Made by a program: the position numbers and the translations under genes. This document shows, piece after piece, positions 23,132 through 32,175 of a stretch of 64,000 nucleotides of DNA (within the stretch, counting starts at the first letter, position 1; each line of letters begins with the position of its first letter). The notes beneath the pieces were generated by a model that had not been told where the DNA came from, made no database searches, and saw only the letters and a list, made by a program, of their open reading frames with translations. The stretch spans positions 1 through 64,000 of the forward strand of contig JAYTSU010000017.1 in assembly GCA_043745485.1 (NCBI GenBank), given 5' to 3'. This DNA comes from RYN-417 sp043745485. Its GTDB lineage: Bacteria > Patescibacteriota > Saccharimonadia > Saccharimonadales > JACDBH01.

Positions 23132-24739
23132 TTAGCCAACAACACGGTACACTTCGTCCAAGGTTGTCTCACCAGTTATGACTTTAAGAATACCTTTTTG
23201 TAGCATTGTTAACATTCCGCTCGCAATGGCTGCTTCTTCTATTGTCTGTGCTGAAAGTGTTTGATGTTGGGTTTCAAGCAGAGTGCGAATGGGACCGTTC
23301 ATTGTAAACTGTTCACGCAGTGCGAGCTGACCACTGAATCCATACGGATTATCTACCGAGCTCCCTGCTTTATACAGCTGTAGATTAGTGAGATCTGGTT
23401 TTTTGTATTGGGCCGGGAGCGTGTTAATGACCGAATTAATAATATTGATCTCTGCAGGCGTGGCTGGGTACGGTTGTTTTGAGGCGTCATCGAGCTTTCG
23501 GATAAGCCGTTGGGCCATGACAAGTCGAATGGCAGATACAAACAAAGGATTAGCACCAATAATGTCTTCTAGACGAGTCAGAGCGGCGGCGGCAGAAGAT
23601 GCATGGAAGGTGGAGAGGACGAGGTGGCCAGTTAGTGAGGCCTGCAGTGCAGTTTTAGCCGTGTCGTTATCACGAATCTCACCCACCATGACAATGTCTG
23701 GGTCCAGCCGTAGGATGGCTCGAAGCTTAGCAGCAAAACTGCCATCGTTGCCTTCAGCTTGTGTATTAACAGGTATCTGGACAATTCCAGGGAACTGATA
23801 CTCAACGGGATCTTCAACAGTGATAATCTTGCGATCGTCACTGTTGAGGGTGTTGAGAATTGAATAAAGTGTGGTTGTTTTTCCTGAACCGGTCGGGCCA
23901 ACTACCAAAACGAGCCCTGAAGGCTTTGAAATGATAGCATCTACGATTGCTCTTTCGTCTTGCGATAGTCCAAGCCTATCAAGCGTGTAGTTGCTGGCAT
24001 CCATATTGAAAAGACGCATAACGACGTCGATACCATTCACAGTTGGGACAGTTTCAAGCCGTACATTTACCCTAACCATACTGCCGTTTGCCATGCGTAT
24101 ATCTTCAGAAATATGACCCTGTTGGGCATTTGGGTCAGAGGCTGAAATATTTCCTGCACTGGCAATTACGGCCATCAACGTCCTATAACGCTCAAATGCT
24201 AATGTTCCAATTGGGTGCAAAACTCCATCAATACGGAAGCGCAAGCGAACATTTTCATGCTGACATTCCATATGGATGTCACTAGCCGCGAGATTGTGCG
24301 CTTGTTCGACCAGATAGGCCAACATGTCGTCTGGTTTAATTTCTTTGAGCATAGAAGTTACTCGTTCAATCAGACCTTGGCTACCGGCCGTGTTAAGGGC
24401 AATGTCTTGGTAGACAATTTTTTTAGGCGGATCATATAATTTCATATAGTTGCTATAACCCGTTTCAGAAATAAGGCCAAAACTTATTCGTTGGTCCAAA
24501 AAACGTTGAGTCAAAGACTTCATAGTTTGTTGAGACGTAGTGTTAGTAATACCAAATAGTACGTGGCTTTTGTCTACCATCACTGGTATGACCTTTAAAC
24601 TATATAATTCTTGATTGGTGAGCAACTCTTTATAGAGCTTAGGTTCAGCAACTTTTGAGGTATCAATATACTGTAGCCCTAATACCTGAGCTCGGCGCTG
24701 CGTATTAACTTCTTCATCGAGCCGAGCATCTTGTGACAT
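23132..24739 (-). CDS. pilB: GspE/PilB-type secretion/pilus assembly ATPase
   Basis: ATPases of this family drive polymerisation of type IV pili or pseudopili. The 535-aa protein has the N-terminal GspE-N domain (about 1-130), Walker A GPTGSGKTTTLYSIL, the Asp box TVEDPVEYQFPG, Walker B VGEIRDNDTAKTALQASLTGH and the His box STFHASSAA. The usual four-cysteine zinc motif after the His box is missing: its place reads RKLDDASKQPYP and GSSVDNPYGFSG, with no cysteine. No other pilus genes are in the window, but in related genomes they usually lie elsewhere. PilB fits better than PilT because of the N-terminal domain. Confidence 0.88.
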   Translation of the reverse strand: MSQDARLDEEVNTQRRAQVLGLQYIDTSKVAEPKLYKELLTNQELYSLKVIPVMVDKSHVLFGITNTTSQQTMKSLTQRFLDQRISFGLISETGYSNYMKLYDPPKKIVYQDIALNTAGSQGLIERVTSMLKEIKPDDMLAYLVEQAHNLAASDIHMECQHENVRLRFRIDGVLHPIGTLAFERYRTLMAVIASAGNISASDPNAQQGHISEDIRMANGSMVRVNVRLETVPTVNGIDVVMRLFNMDASNYTLDRLGLSQDERAIVDAIISKPSGLVLVVGPTGSGKTTTLYSILNTLNSDDRKIITVEDPVEYQFPGIVQIPVNTQAEGNDGSFAAKLRAILRLDPDIVMVGEIRDNDTAKTALQASLTGHLVLSTFHASSAAAALTRLEDIIGANPLFVSAIRLVMAQRLIRKLDDASKQPYPATPAEINIINSVINTLPAQYKKPDLTNLQLYKAGSSVDNPYGFSGQLALREQFTMNGPIRTLLETQHQTLSAQTIEEAAIASGMLTMLQKGILKVITGETTLDEVYRVVG

Positions 24740-24829
24740 ATGCTCTAATTAAAGCATAAGCGAGCACATGTAGCACGCAGTTTATAACTTGACTGATCAT
24801 AGTTATAACTTTAGGCTTGTTGCAGTATT

Positions 24830-25333
24830 ATGCGTTCAATTATTATTATTGCTCATGACATTCGAAGTACCCACAACATTGGCTCTTTGCTTCGTACTGC
24901 CGAAGGGCTTGGGGTTGATAGAGTTTATTTAACAGGCTACACGCCCTACCCCCTGATGTCACATGACACGCGTCTTCCACATATCGCCCTAAAGCTAGAC
25001 GCCGCAATTCATAAAACTGCACTTGGGGCAGAACATATGGTCAAATGGGAACAATCGGATGAAGTTTTCACAGTACTTTCACGTTTACGTACAGAAGGCT
25101 ATATGATTCTTGCGCTGGAACAAACTTCTATAGCTATAGATATTACTAAGTTCAGTGCGCCTGACAAATGCGTGCTCCTACTGGGAAGCGAAGTAAACGG
25201 AATCTCGGAAGAACTATTAGAACAAGTAGATCAGACTCTCGTTATCCCAATGTTTGGCACAAAAGAATCTTTTAATGTTGTCCAGGCTGCAGCAATGGCA
25301 CTGTATCAACTACGCTTTAACTGTATTTCGTAA
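24830..25333 (+). CDS. SpoU/TrmH family RNA 2'-O-methyltransferase
   Basis: SpoU enzymes transfer a methyl group from SAM to ribose 2'-OH in tRNA or rRNA through a trefoil-knot fold. The 167-aa protein shows motif 1 NIGSLLRTAEGLG, motif 2 LLLGSEVNGIS and motif 3 IPMFGTKESFNVVQAAAMALY, with Ser-Phe-Asn-Val in place of the common SLNV. It lacks the N-terminal substrate domain of TrmH/RlmB, so the target RNA cannot be assigned. It is divergent from the PilB-type gene. Confidence 0.92.
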   Translation: MRSIIIIAHDIRSTHNIGSLLRTAEGLGVDRVYLTGYTPYPLMSHDTRLPHIALKLDAAIHKTALGAEHMVKWEQSDEVFTVLSRLRTEGYMILALEQTSIAIDITKFSAPDKCVLLLGSEVNGISEELLEQVDQTLVIPMFGTKESFNVVQAAAMALYQLRFNCIS

Positions 25334-25398
25334 TGAGCATGAGAAAACGCTACAGTAAGCCCTTGCCGCAAGAGGCTTTATAATAAGTGATAATAAGA

Positions 25399-25404
25399 TA
25401 TAAT
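25399..25404 (+). promoter_or_regulatory. -10 element TATAAT, 12 nt before the CAP-domain gene
   Basis: A perfect TATAAT with a predicted leader of about 5 nt. Confidence 0.45.
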
Positions 25405-25416
25405 AGCGTAAGTACA

Positions 25417-26475
25417 ATGAAAACAAAAACTACCAAACGGCATAGTCCCAAGAATAACTCACACACACGTAAAGCGGCTCAAAAGTCTCGTAGCCCTGTT
25501 GTGCATGCATTAAAATTTTTGCCTGCAGTAGTATTTTTTATCATCTCTTTAAGCCTGCCTGGTTCAGCGCTTTCAAAAATTACACATTCTTCACGTCATG
25601 CGGTACTCAGTTATGCAACATCCATGAGTGGCTCGGACCTGTTGGCGCAAACAAATGCTCAACGTTCAGGAAATGGCGTCGCAAACCTCAGTTACAACTC
25701 ACAACTTTCCAATGCTGCCCAAACAAAAGCCAATGACATGGTTACGCGCAATTATTGGTCGCACACCTCACCGACTGGTGAAGAACCGTGGGTATTTATT
25801 TCAAATGCGGGCTATCAATATCAAGCAGCGGGCGAAAATCTGGCCTACGGCTTTATAACGAGTAGTGACACCATTACCGGCTGGATGAATAGTCCTCCGC
25901 ATCGCGAAAACCTACTAAGTACTAGCTTTACAGAGGTAGGTTTTGGCTTTGCTAACAGTGCAAATTATGTTGATAGCGGTGAGCAAACGGTAGTAGTTGC
26001 AATGTACGGTGCACCACTCAGCCAGCCCGCACCAGCTCCCCCCGCACCTGTTCAAAGTACGCCAGCCCCAACCCAACCAGCACAACCTGTAACTAATACT
26101 CCATCAAATGCTGAAGTAATTCAAACTACAGTGGTACAAACAGTTCCTGCAAAAGTTACCGATAGTAATCAAAAAATTAGCCAATCTTTAGGTGCAGAAA
26201 AAACAGCGGCAGCAGAGGCGCCAACAGCTAAAGAAGCCCACGTAAATCGTATTCAGCTCTTAACAGGTGGTAGTGCCCGTTGGAGCAGTACACTCTTGGT
26301 ATTCTCAATAATCGGCGTTGGTTTCTTCTGGTTACTGGAGCGTGGACGTCAAATTAAACACCTCGTTCTAGCGGGCGAACATTTTATGCTAAAGCACTTA
26401 CACATTGATTTAGCAGTTATTGGTTTTATATTCTTAGGTTTTAGTTTGTTACAAACAAGCGGACTCGTCCGTTAG
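25417..26475 (+). CDS. CAP/SCP-domain protein with membrane anchors
   Basis: The 352-aa protein begins with a basic segment and a hydrophobic stretch (LKFLPAVVFFIISLSLPGSA) that is a signal or anchor. A CAP domain of about 125 residues follows (LLAQTNAQRSGNGVANLSYN, YWSHTSPTGEEPW, AGENLAYGF, WMNSPPHRENLLS). A Pro/Ala/Gln/Thr-rich linker then leads to two C-terminal hydrophobic segments (near 290 and 335). CAP proteins are extracytoplasmic; their biochemical roles vary and are often unknown. In an epibiotic lineage a surface role towards host or neighbours is possible, but that is inference. The ATG at 25417 was chosen over a GTG ten codons upstream. Confidence 0.88.
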   Translation: MKTKTTKRHSPKNNSHTRKAAQKSRSPVVHALKFLPAVVFFIISLSLPGSALSKITHSSRHAVLSYATSMSGSDLLAQTNAQRSGNGVANLSYNSQLSNAAQTKANDMVTRNYWSHTSPTGEEPWVFISNAGYQYQAAGENLAYGFITSSDTITGWMNSPPHRENLLSTSFTEVGFGFANSANYVDSGEQTVVVAMYGAPLSQPAPAPPAPVQSTPAPTQPAQPVTNTPSNAEVIQTTVVQTVPAKVTDSNQKISQSLGAEKTAAAEAPTAKEAHVNRIQLLTGGSARWSSTLLVFSIIGVGFFWLLERGRQIKHLVLAGEHFMLKHLHIDLAVIGFIFLGFSLLQTSGLVR

Positions 26476-26540
26476 CTCTTGTTTTTTATACTACATCTAA
26501 ACTTAGTAGCTATTTAAGGTAAAGCATTGCAACTGAGTAT

Positions 26541-29500
26541 TTATTGCAGTACCACTTGCTCAGTACCAATGGCAGCACGGAGTTTACTCATTGCGTCTTT
26601 AGACGGTTCTATTCCTGATGGAAGTTTTATAATCTGTTTTCGATCATCTTCTCCAAGTACCAGCACAACTTCGGTGGATCCAGTATAATCATCCATAATC
26701 TGCTTGAGTGCAGTAAGCATTTTTTCGTCCTGAGAGTTCATAAGACGCACATACACTCGCTTGTCCTTAATTGATTCAGTAACTACTTTTTTTAGCGTAG
26801 CAGTTGTTTTACTTGAAGGTATTTTCTGCCGCTTACCGGTCGACTGATAGACACTCGCTTGTTCTGGCGTGATCTCACGTGCTTCGTCAACAAGTATCTT
26901 AATGTCCTGCAGGAGCTCGCCTGTTACGCGGTCTTTAGCATTAACCTTACCGCGAACAAGAAGGACACGGTCACGTTCCCATATGCCGGCTGTTTGCTGG
27001 TAAATGCTCGGAAATAACACGAGTTCTGTATCGCCACTCATATCAGCAATTTTAACGAAAGCCATTTTTTGACCATTTTTTGTCACTATTTCACGCGTGT
27101 CAGTAATCGCCCCACCAATAACTGTTAGCTTGCCATCCATCTCGGGTTTCAAATCACTAAGTGATACAGCTAATTCTTCTAAATATGTCTCGTACGCCTT
27201 TAACGGGTGTTGTGATAAATAAAGTCCAAGCAGCTCACGCTCCCACTTAAGTTGTTCGGCGGGCGTGTAGTCTATTCCGCCAGTTTCCAAGCTTATCTTT
27301 GGCCTCATATGCTCTGGTATTTCAACAGAGTTACCGAATAGATCTTCTTGTCCACTCATAGATTCTTTTTGGATGCGGCCCGCAAAAGCCAAGCACATAT
27401 CGATATTATGGAGGAGCAAATTCCGTGCACCGTAGCGGTCAAATGCACCCGATTTGACCAAGCTTTCCATGGCTTTACGGTTTACGACACGGGGATTAAC
27501 CTTACTAAAAAAATCTTCCAAACTTGTAAATCTGCCATCTGTACGCGCTCGTAAAATTTCTTCAACAGCTCCTGTTCCGACATTTTTTACGGCGTTCATG
27601 CCAAAGCGGATAGGATCATGGAGTGGGTCACCCGTAGGTACAACAGCAAATTCAACAAATGATTCATTAACATCAGGCGCTAATACTTCAATTCCCATGT
27701 GCTTACATTCCATGATTTCAATGGCTAAACGATCCGTGTCGTCATAATCACTGGTCATAACAGCAGCCATAAATGCCGCAGGATAATGAGCTTTTAGGTA
27801 TGCCGTCTGGTATGCAATAAGGCCATAACATGCAGCGTGTGATTTGTTAAAACAGTAATTAGCAAATTCTTCTAGTTGGTCCCAGAACTTCTCTGCAACC
27901 TGCGTACTCGCTCCACCAACTTTAACTGCACCATTAACAAACTCTGCTTTTACTTTACGCATGATGTCGATTTTCTTTTTTCCGACCGCTTTTCTGAGCG
28001 TATCGGCCTGTCCACCGGTAAAACCGCTCCATTCTTTTGAGACCTGCATGAACTGCTCTTGGTAAACCATGATACCGTAGGTACTTTTTAAGGAATTCTC
28101 AAGACCGGGATGCAAATAGGTTATTTTTTCTTCGCCGTGCTTGCGCTTAATAAAACTGTCAATAAACTGCATTGGACCAGGACGATACAATGCAACCATA
28201 GCAACAATATCATCAAAAGAAGTTGGTTTAAGTTCCTTTAAATAGCGCTTCATACCAGCTGACTCAAGCTGAAACACTCCAGTTGTGTCGCCGCGTTGCA
28301 AGAGCTCGTATGTTGCAATATCGTCAAGTGGAATTATGCTGATATCGATATCTTTTTTATATACTTTCTTTATAATACGCAGTGCATTTTTTATAATAGT
28401 TAGGTTGCTAAGGCCTAAAAAGTCCATCTTGAGAAGCCCCAGTTCTTCTATCGGGTTCATGGAATACTGCGTGGACACCACGCCCTTTTGAGCCATTTCA
28501 AGTGGGGCAAACTTCACAATGTCATCAGGCGCAATCACCACGCCAGCTGCATGTACGCCGTGGCTCCTAATTGTCCCTTCCAGCTTTACGGCTAATTCAA
28601 ATACGCGTGCAGATTGTTCGTTAGTGTCATTTTCAACACGCATCTCAGCATTATCAACCAACGATGTTGCCAGCAGGATATGGCGTCCTTGTACTGGTGG
28701 CGGAATCATCTTTGCTAAACGATCAGCTTCTATGTATGGGACTTGCAGTACACGTGCTACATCTCGCACCGCATTACGTGCTGCCATCCTACCAAACGTG
28801 ACAATATTAGCCACCCTGTTTTCCCCATATTTTCGGACACAATACTGTATAACTTCATCACGCCTGGTATCTTGTATGTCGATGTCTACATCTGGCATAC
28901 TAATACGATCAGGATTAAGAAAACGCTCAAACAACAGGTCGTATTTGAGTGGATCAATTTCCGTAATACGCAGGCCATAGGCAATGATTGAACCAGCAGC
29001 TGATCCACGGCCTGGCCCAAAGACAATACCCTCATTTTTACCCCAATTAATAAAATCCCAAATGATTAAGAAATAGCCATTAAAGCTCATATTTTCAATG
29101 ACACCTAGCTCGTATGCAGCGCGCTCCAACACGTTCTCTGGCAAGGTTTTTTTAGCAGATGCAATATCTAGTTTGGTTGCTGCCTCCATGCTCTTACCCC
29201 CATAACGCCAGGCAAGACCCTTATAGACAAGCTTATGCAGGTAAGACTGTTCGTCTTCGCCTTCAGGTACCGGAAACTTTGGTATGAGAATTTTGCCAAG
29301 TTCTATCTCAATATCACAACGGTCAGCTATGGCCTTGGTATTAGTGATTGCATCAGGATGTTTTGCACCCCAGCGTTTAATAATTTCCTTCGGGTCCGTC
29401 ACATGTAACTCGAAGTTCTTAAGACTCATACGCTTCTCGTCAGACAAGAAGGACCCCGTTTGTACACACAACAAAATCTCATGCGCCTCTTGATCCTCAT

Positions 29501-30179
29501 GTGTCAAATAATGGGCATCGCACGTTATGACAAGCGGTATACTAACGTCTCCCGCCAGCTTTACTGTTTCTGTAGTTACAGCTACTTGTTCGTCCCATTT
29601 AGCCGGATGCTCTTCGTGACCATGATCCTGCAGTTCGAGGTAATACCTATCACCAAAAACTTTTTTGTACCACTCCGCTGTTTCTTTGGCTTGTTTGTAC
29701 TGGCCTTGACGTAGAGCATCACCGATTTCGCCACCAATACACGCACTAAGGACTATTAAACCTTCGTTATACTTTTCTAAAAGCTCGTGATCTATACGCG
29801 GCTTATAATAAAAACCTTGCAGGTTGGCGGTTGTCGACAGTTGCATTAGGTTTTGATAGCCTTTGTAGTTCATGGCTAACAATATGAGGTGATAGTAGAC
29901 TTTATCTTTGCTCGCGTCTTTGTCAGTATGTGCTCTAGATGCGACGTATGTTTCCATACCGAGTATTGGCTTGATACCCCGCGCTTTTGCCTCTTTATAA
30001 AATTCAATCGAACCGCTTAGAGTACCATGATCAGTCAGAGCCATTGCTTCCATACCCATTTCTTGCGCACGGTCCAGCATCGCCGGTACTTTGCTAAGTC
30101 CGTCTAGCAAGCTATAATGCGAGTGGTTATGCAGATGCACATAATCAGTCGGCTGTAGTAGTTTTTTATCATCTCCCAT
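26541..30179 (-). CDS. dnaE: DNA polymerase III subunit alpha
   Basis: DnaE is the replicative polymerase. The 1212-aa protein has the PHP domain (HLHNHSHYSLLDGLS near residue 15, TCDAHYL near 220), GPGRGSAAGS (388-397), the catalytic PDVDIDIQD (Asp430-Asp434 region), a fingers/thumb region with GVFQLESAGMKRYLKEL, and a C-terminal OB domain (LTVIGGAITDTREIVTKNGQ). It is DnaE rather than PolC, since there is no exonuclease insertion. TATACTAGT ends 6 bases before the ATG. Three small membrane-protein genes lie directly upstream on the same strand. Confidence 0.98.
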   Translation of the reverse strand: MGDDKKLLQPTDYVHLHNHSHYSLLDGLSKVPAMLDRAQEMGMEAMALTDHGTLSGSIEFYKEAKARGIKPILGMETYVASRAHTDKDASKDKVYYHLILLAMNYKGYQNLMQLSTTANLQGFYYKPRIDHELLEKYNEGLIVLSACIGGEIGDALRQGQYKQAKETAEWYKKVFGDRYYLELQDHGHEEHPAKWDEQVAVTTETVKLAGDVSIPLVITCDAHYLTHEDQEAHEILLCVQTGSFLSDEKRMSLKNFELHVTDPKEIIKRWGAKHPDAITNTKAIADRCDIEIELGKILIPKFPVPEGEDEQSYLHKLVYKGLAWRYGGKSMEAATKLDIASAKKTLPENVLERAAYELGVIENMSFNGYFLIIWDFINWGKNEGIVFGPGRGSAAGSIIAYGLRITEIDPLKYDLLFERFLNPDRISMPDVDIDIQDTRRDEVIQYCVRKYGENRVANIVTFGRMAARNAVRDVARVLQVPYIEADRLAKMIPPPVQGRHILLATSLVDNAEMRVENDTNEQSARVFELAVKLEGTIRSHGVHAAGVVIAPDDIVKFAPLEMAQKGVVSTQYSMNPIEELGLLKMDFLGLSNLTIIKNALRIIKKVYKKDIDISIIPLDDIATYELLQRGDTTGVFQLESAGMKRYLKELKPTSFDDIVAMVALYRPGPMQFIDSFIKRKHGEEKITYLHPGLENSLKSTYGIMVYQEQFMQVSKEWSGFTGGQADTLRKAVGKKKIDIMRKVKAEFVNGAVKVGGASTQVAEKFWDQLEEFANYCFNKSHAACYGLIAYQTAYLKAHYPAAFMAAVMTSDYDDTDRLAIEIMECKHMGIEVLAPDVNESFVEFAVVPTGDPLHDPIRFGMNAVKNVGTGAVEEILRARTDGRFTSLEDFFSKVNPRVVNRKAMESLVKSGAFDRYGARNLLLHNIDMCLAFAGRIQKESMSGQEDLFGNSVEIPEHMRPKISLETGGIDYTPAEQLKWERELLGLYLSQHPLKAYETYLEELAVSLSDLKPEMDGKLTVIGGAITDTREIVTKNGQKMAFVKIADMSGDTELVLFPSIYQQTAGIWERDRVLLVRGKVNAKDRVTGELLQDIKILVDEAREITPEQASVYQSTGKRQKIPSSKTTATLKKVVTESIKDKRVYVRLMNSQDEKMLTALKQIMDDYTGSTEVVLVLGEDDRKQIIKLPSGIEPSKDAMSKLRAAIGTEQVVLQ

Positions 30180-30188
30180 ATCATTACT

Positions 30189-30194
30189 AGTATA
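30189..30194 (-). promoter_or_regulatory. -10 element TATACT(AGT), 9 nt before dnaE
   Basis: Shares the nonamer TATACTAGT with the starts of recG and murT. The predicted leader is about 2-3 nt. Confidence 0.5.
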
Positions 30195-30227
30195 TAGGAA
30201 ATTACAGCTGTTCGCTTAGATTAGGAG

Positions 30228-30488
30228 TTACCTTCTAGCGCTTTTCACAGTATTGTTTAGCCTCTCACTAAAACGACCGACAAGTGGGACACTACCAAAT
30301 AACGAAAGCACCCATACTAGGAGTGCAACCAGCACTGTGGCACCAATAACACCCCCAAGCCCTCCAACAAGTCCCTTAATGAAGCTTGTCTTGTAAGCCT
30401 GTTTTTTATCCAAATAGCCTGATTCAAAAATTGATGATACCGCTCTGCCTAGATCTTCGTACTCTTTTTGAGTTTTTTTCTTGGGCAT
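30228..30488 (-). CDS. DUF5665-like small membrane protein
   Basis: An 86-aa protein with a basic N-terminus and one long hydrophobic segment (about 40-68, GGLGGVIGATVLVALLVWVL), then PLVGRFSERLNN. The pattern resembles DUF5665 proteins, which have no known function. Nine bases separate it from the YtxH-like gene, so the small genes here form one unit. Confidence 0.7.
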   Translation of the reverse strand: MPKKKTQKEYEDLGRAVSSIFESGYLDKKQAYKTSFIKGLVGGLGGVIGATVLVALLVWVLSLFGSVPLVGRFSERLNNTVKSARR

Positions 30489-30496
30489 GACGTTAC

Positions 30497-30901
30497 TTAG
30501 GACTTTTTAATATACTTATCAAGATTCTTAAGTGCATCTTTAGCATCTTGTTGTGCTTTTTTAAGCTCAGGATCATCAGGGTTGCCGTCATGCATTGCAC
30601 TCAGAACTTCACGGACTTTTTCCTTAGCTGTTTTAGCCTTATCTATAATGACGTCATATTCGTCTTTTGCCTTACCTTTTAGTTCTCCGCCTTTTTCCTT
30701 GACGTCTGCAAGCTTAACATTAAGTTCGCTATGTAAAGATTTTAAATTCTTCTCTGCATCTGACTTGGATTTTAATGCTGCATTCTTTATGTCTATACGT
30801 GTTTCTTTACCGCTCTTAGGTGCAGTCAATATACCAGCTACGAAGCCCGCAATTCCTGCAACTGCTGCGCCTGCTGCCCATTTTCCTGATGATTTTGCCA
30901 T
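30497..30901 (-). CDS. YtxH-like protein
   Basis: The 134-aa protein has a glycine-rich hydrophobic N-terminus (WAAGAAVAGIAGFVAGILTAPKSG), the hallmark of YtxH proteins, followed by a charged helical region likely to form a coiled coil. YtxH proteins are associated with general stress in Bacillus, but their activity is unknown. AAGGAAA precedes the ATG. Confidence 0.75.
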   Translation of the reverse strand: MAKSSGKWAAGAAVAGIAGFVAGILTAPKSGKETRIDIKNAALKSKSDAEKNLKSLHSELNVKLADVKEKGGELKGKAKDEYDVIIDKAKTAKEKVREVLSAMHDGNPDDPELKKAQQDAKDALKNLDKYIKKS

Positions 30902-30903
30902 AA

Positions 30904-31182
30904 TTATTTTCCTTTCTTGTATTTAGTAACCGTCTCGGCAATATTCAAAAAATATTTACCAAGAGCTAATGGTCCGGCGGTCTTTTTAAACATGTCTGAT
31001 ACGTTTTCTACTTTATCGACGACATCATGTGCCTTATTAACTATTTCGTGCGCGGTGTCTGCAATTTCATTCATTTTTTTAGTAAGGTTTATGAGTTTAA
31101 TAGCTAGTACTGTTGCAAGCAACAAAAACAAGGCCAAGAAAACTGAAAGGAAAACTACAAGTATTTTTTCTGTCATATCCAT
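30904..31182 (-). CDS. DUF948-like small membrane protein
   Basis: A 92-aa protein with an N-terminal membrane segment (about 6-28) and an amphipathic helix with heptad-like repeats (HEIVNKAHDVVDKVENVSDMF). It resembles DUF948 proteins, often found next to YtxH genes. The three small genes 31182-30228 look like a membrane/stress cassette. TATAAT stands 7 bases before the ATG. Confidence 0.7.
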   Translation of the reverse strand: MDMTEKILVVFLSVFLALFLLLATVLAIKLINLTKKMNEIADTAHEIVNKAHDVVDKVENVSDMFKKTAGPLALGKYFLNIAETVTKYKKGK

Positions 31183-31189
31183 AATCTCT

Positions 31190-31195
31190 ATTATA
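31190..31195 (-). promoter_or_regulatory. -10 element TATAAT, 7 nt before the DUF948-like gene
   Basis: A perfect hexamer placed so that transcription would start at or next to the ATG. Confidence 0.5.
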
Positions 31196-31238
31196 CGCTC
31201 CTATGTGTTATTGGGTGTAAGATAATTATCACAATGTT

Positions 31239-32126
31239 TTATAGTATTGACTGAAGGTATTTCTTAAAATCCGCACTAATATCATCGTGTTGTAACGCAA
31301 AATCAACGACCGTTTTCAGATACTCCAGTTTATTGCCTGCATCATAATATTTTGCATTTTGAATTTCGGCCGCAAAGATCTGCTTGCCGTCTTGTATCAT
31401 ATGGGCAAACGCATCGTTATAATACAGCTCGGCTCCTTCTGATCTATCGTCTGCAGCTTTGTGAAGATAACTGAATATTTCTGGTGTCAGCAGACAGCCA
31501 CTGACGGTGGCCATGTCTGAAGGCGCTTTAGCTCGTCCAGGTTTTTCGGCAATTGTTTTGACATCTATAAGTCCTGGCCGTAATGTATTGCCGCCGGCAT
31601 AGCCATATCGCTTATAATCCTCGTCTGTATCAGCCTTTATAGCACTCAATACTGTTGAGCCAAACTCATCGTATATATCAATCATTTGCTGAAACCTAAG
31701 AGGCGTAGACTTAATAAAATCATCACTCCACGTATAAATAAATGGCTCATCTCCAATAAGATGTTCAACATTTAAAAGCGGTGTGCCGTTCCCGTATGGG
31801 CCCTTCTGACGCACATAGATAAAGTTAGCAAGCTCGCTTATTTTTTGAATTTCTTGTAGTAAATGTGCCTTACTTGGTCCGCCTTGTTGAAGATTCTGTA
31901 TAAGGTCGGCGGCCGGCTTATCAAAGTGGTCTTCGATACTTCGCTTCGTAGAGTTAGTGACTATGATTATGTCTTTAATACCTACGGCTACTAATTCCTC
32001 GACTACATACTGAATAATAGGTTTGTCAATAAGTGGCAACATCTCTTTTGGCATTGCTTTGGTCTGGGGCAAAAAGCGCGTCCCAAACCCGGCGGCGGCA
32101 ATAACTGCTTTGGTTACTTTAGGCAT
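31239..32126 (-). CDS. galU: UTP--glucose-1-phosphate uridylyltransferase
   Basis: GalU makes UDP-glucose for glycan and lipid glycosylation. The 295-aa protein starts KAVIAAAGFGTRFLPQTKAMPKEMLPLIDKP, the nucleotidyltransferase signature with the GalU-type K. FIYTWSDDFI is the metal-binding segment and TIAEKPGRAKAPSDMATVSGCLLTPEIF follows. Length and motifs fit GalU; a dTDP-glucose enzyme is less likely given the FLPQTKAMPKEM form. It follows gatB by 49 bases. Confidence 0.93.
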   Translation of the reverse strand: MPKVTKAVIAAAGFGTRFLPQTKAMPKEMLPLIDKPIIQYVVEELVAVGIKDIIIVTNSTKRSIEDHFDKPAADLIQNLQQGGPSKAHLLQEIQKISELANFIYVRQKGPYGNGTPLLNVEHLIGDEPFIYTWSDDFIKSTPLRFQQMIDIYDEFGSTVLSAIKADTDEDYKRYGYAGGNTLRPGLIDVKTIAEKPGRAKAPSDMATVSGCLLTPEIFSYLHKAADDRSEGAELYYNDAFAHMIQDGKQIFAAEIQNAKYYDAGNKLEYLKTVVDFALQHDDISADFKKYLQSIL

Positions 32127-32175
32127 GTCCCACTGCCTCTTTTGTCTACGCGTGAATTTACCTTTGTAAATACGT

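Noticed and set aside
26460..26487. Terminator after the CAP-domain gene
   Set aside because: The stem CGGA/TCCG is only 4 bp and its T run begins about 10 bases later, so support is too weak.
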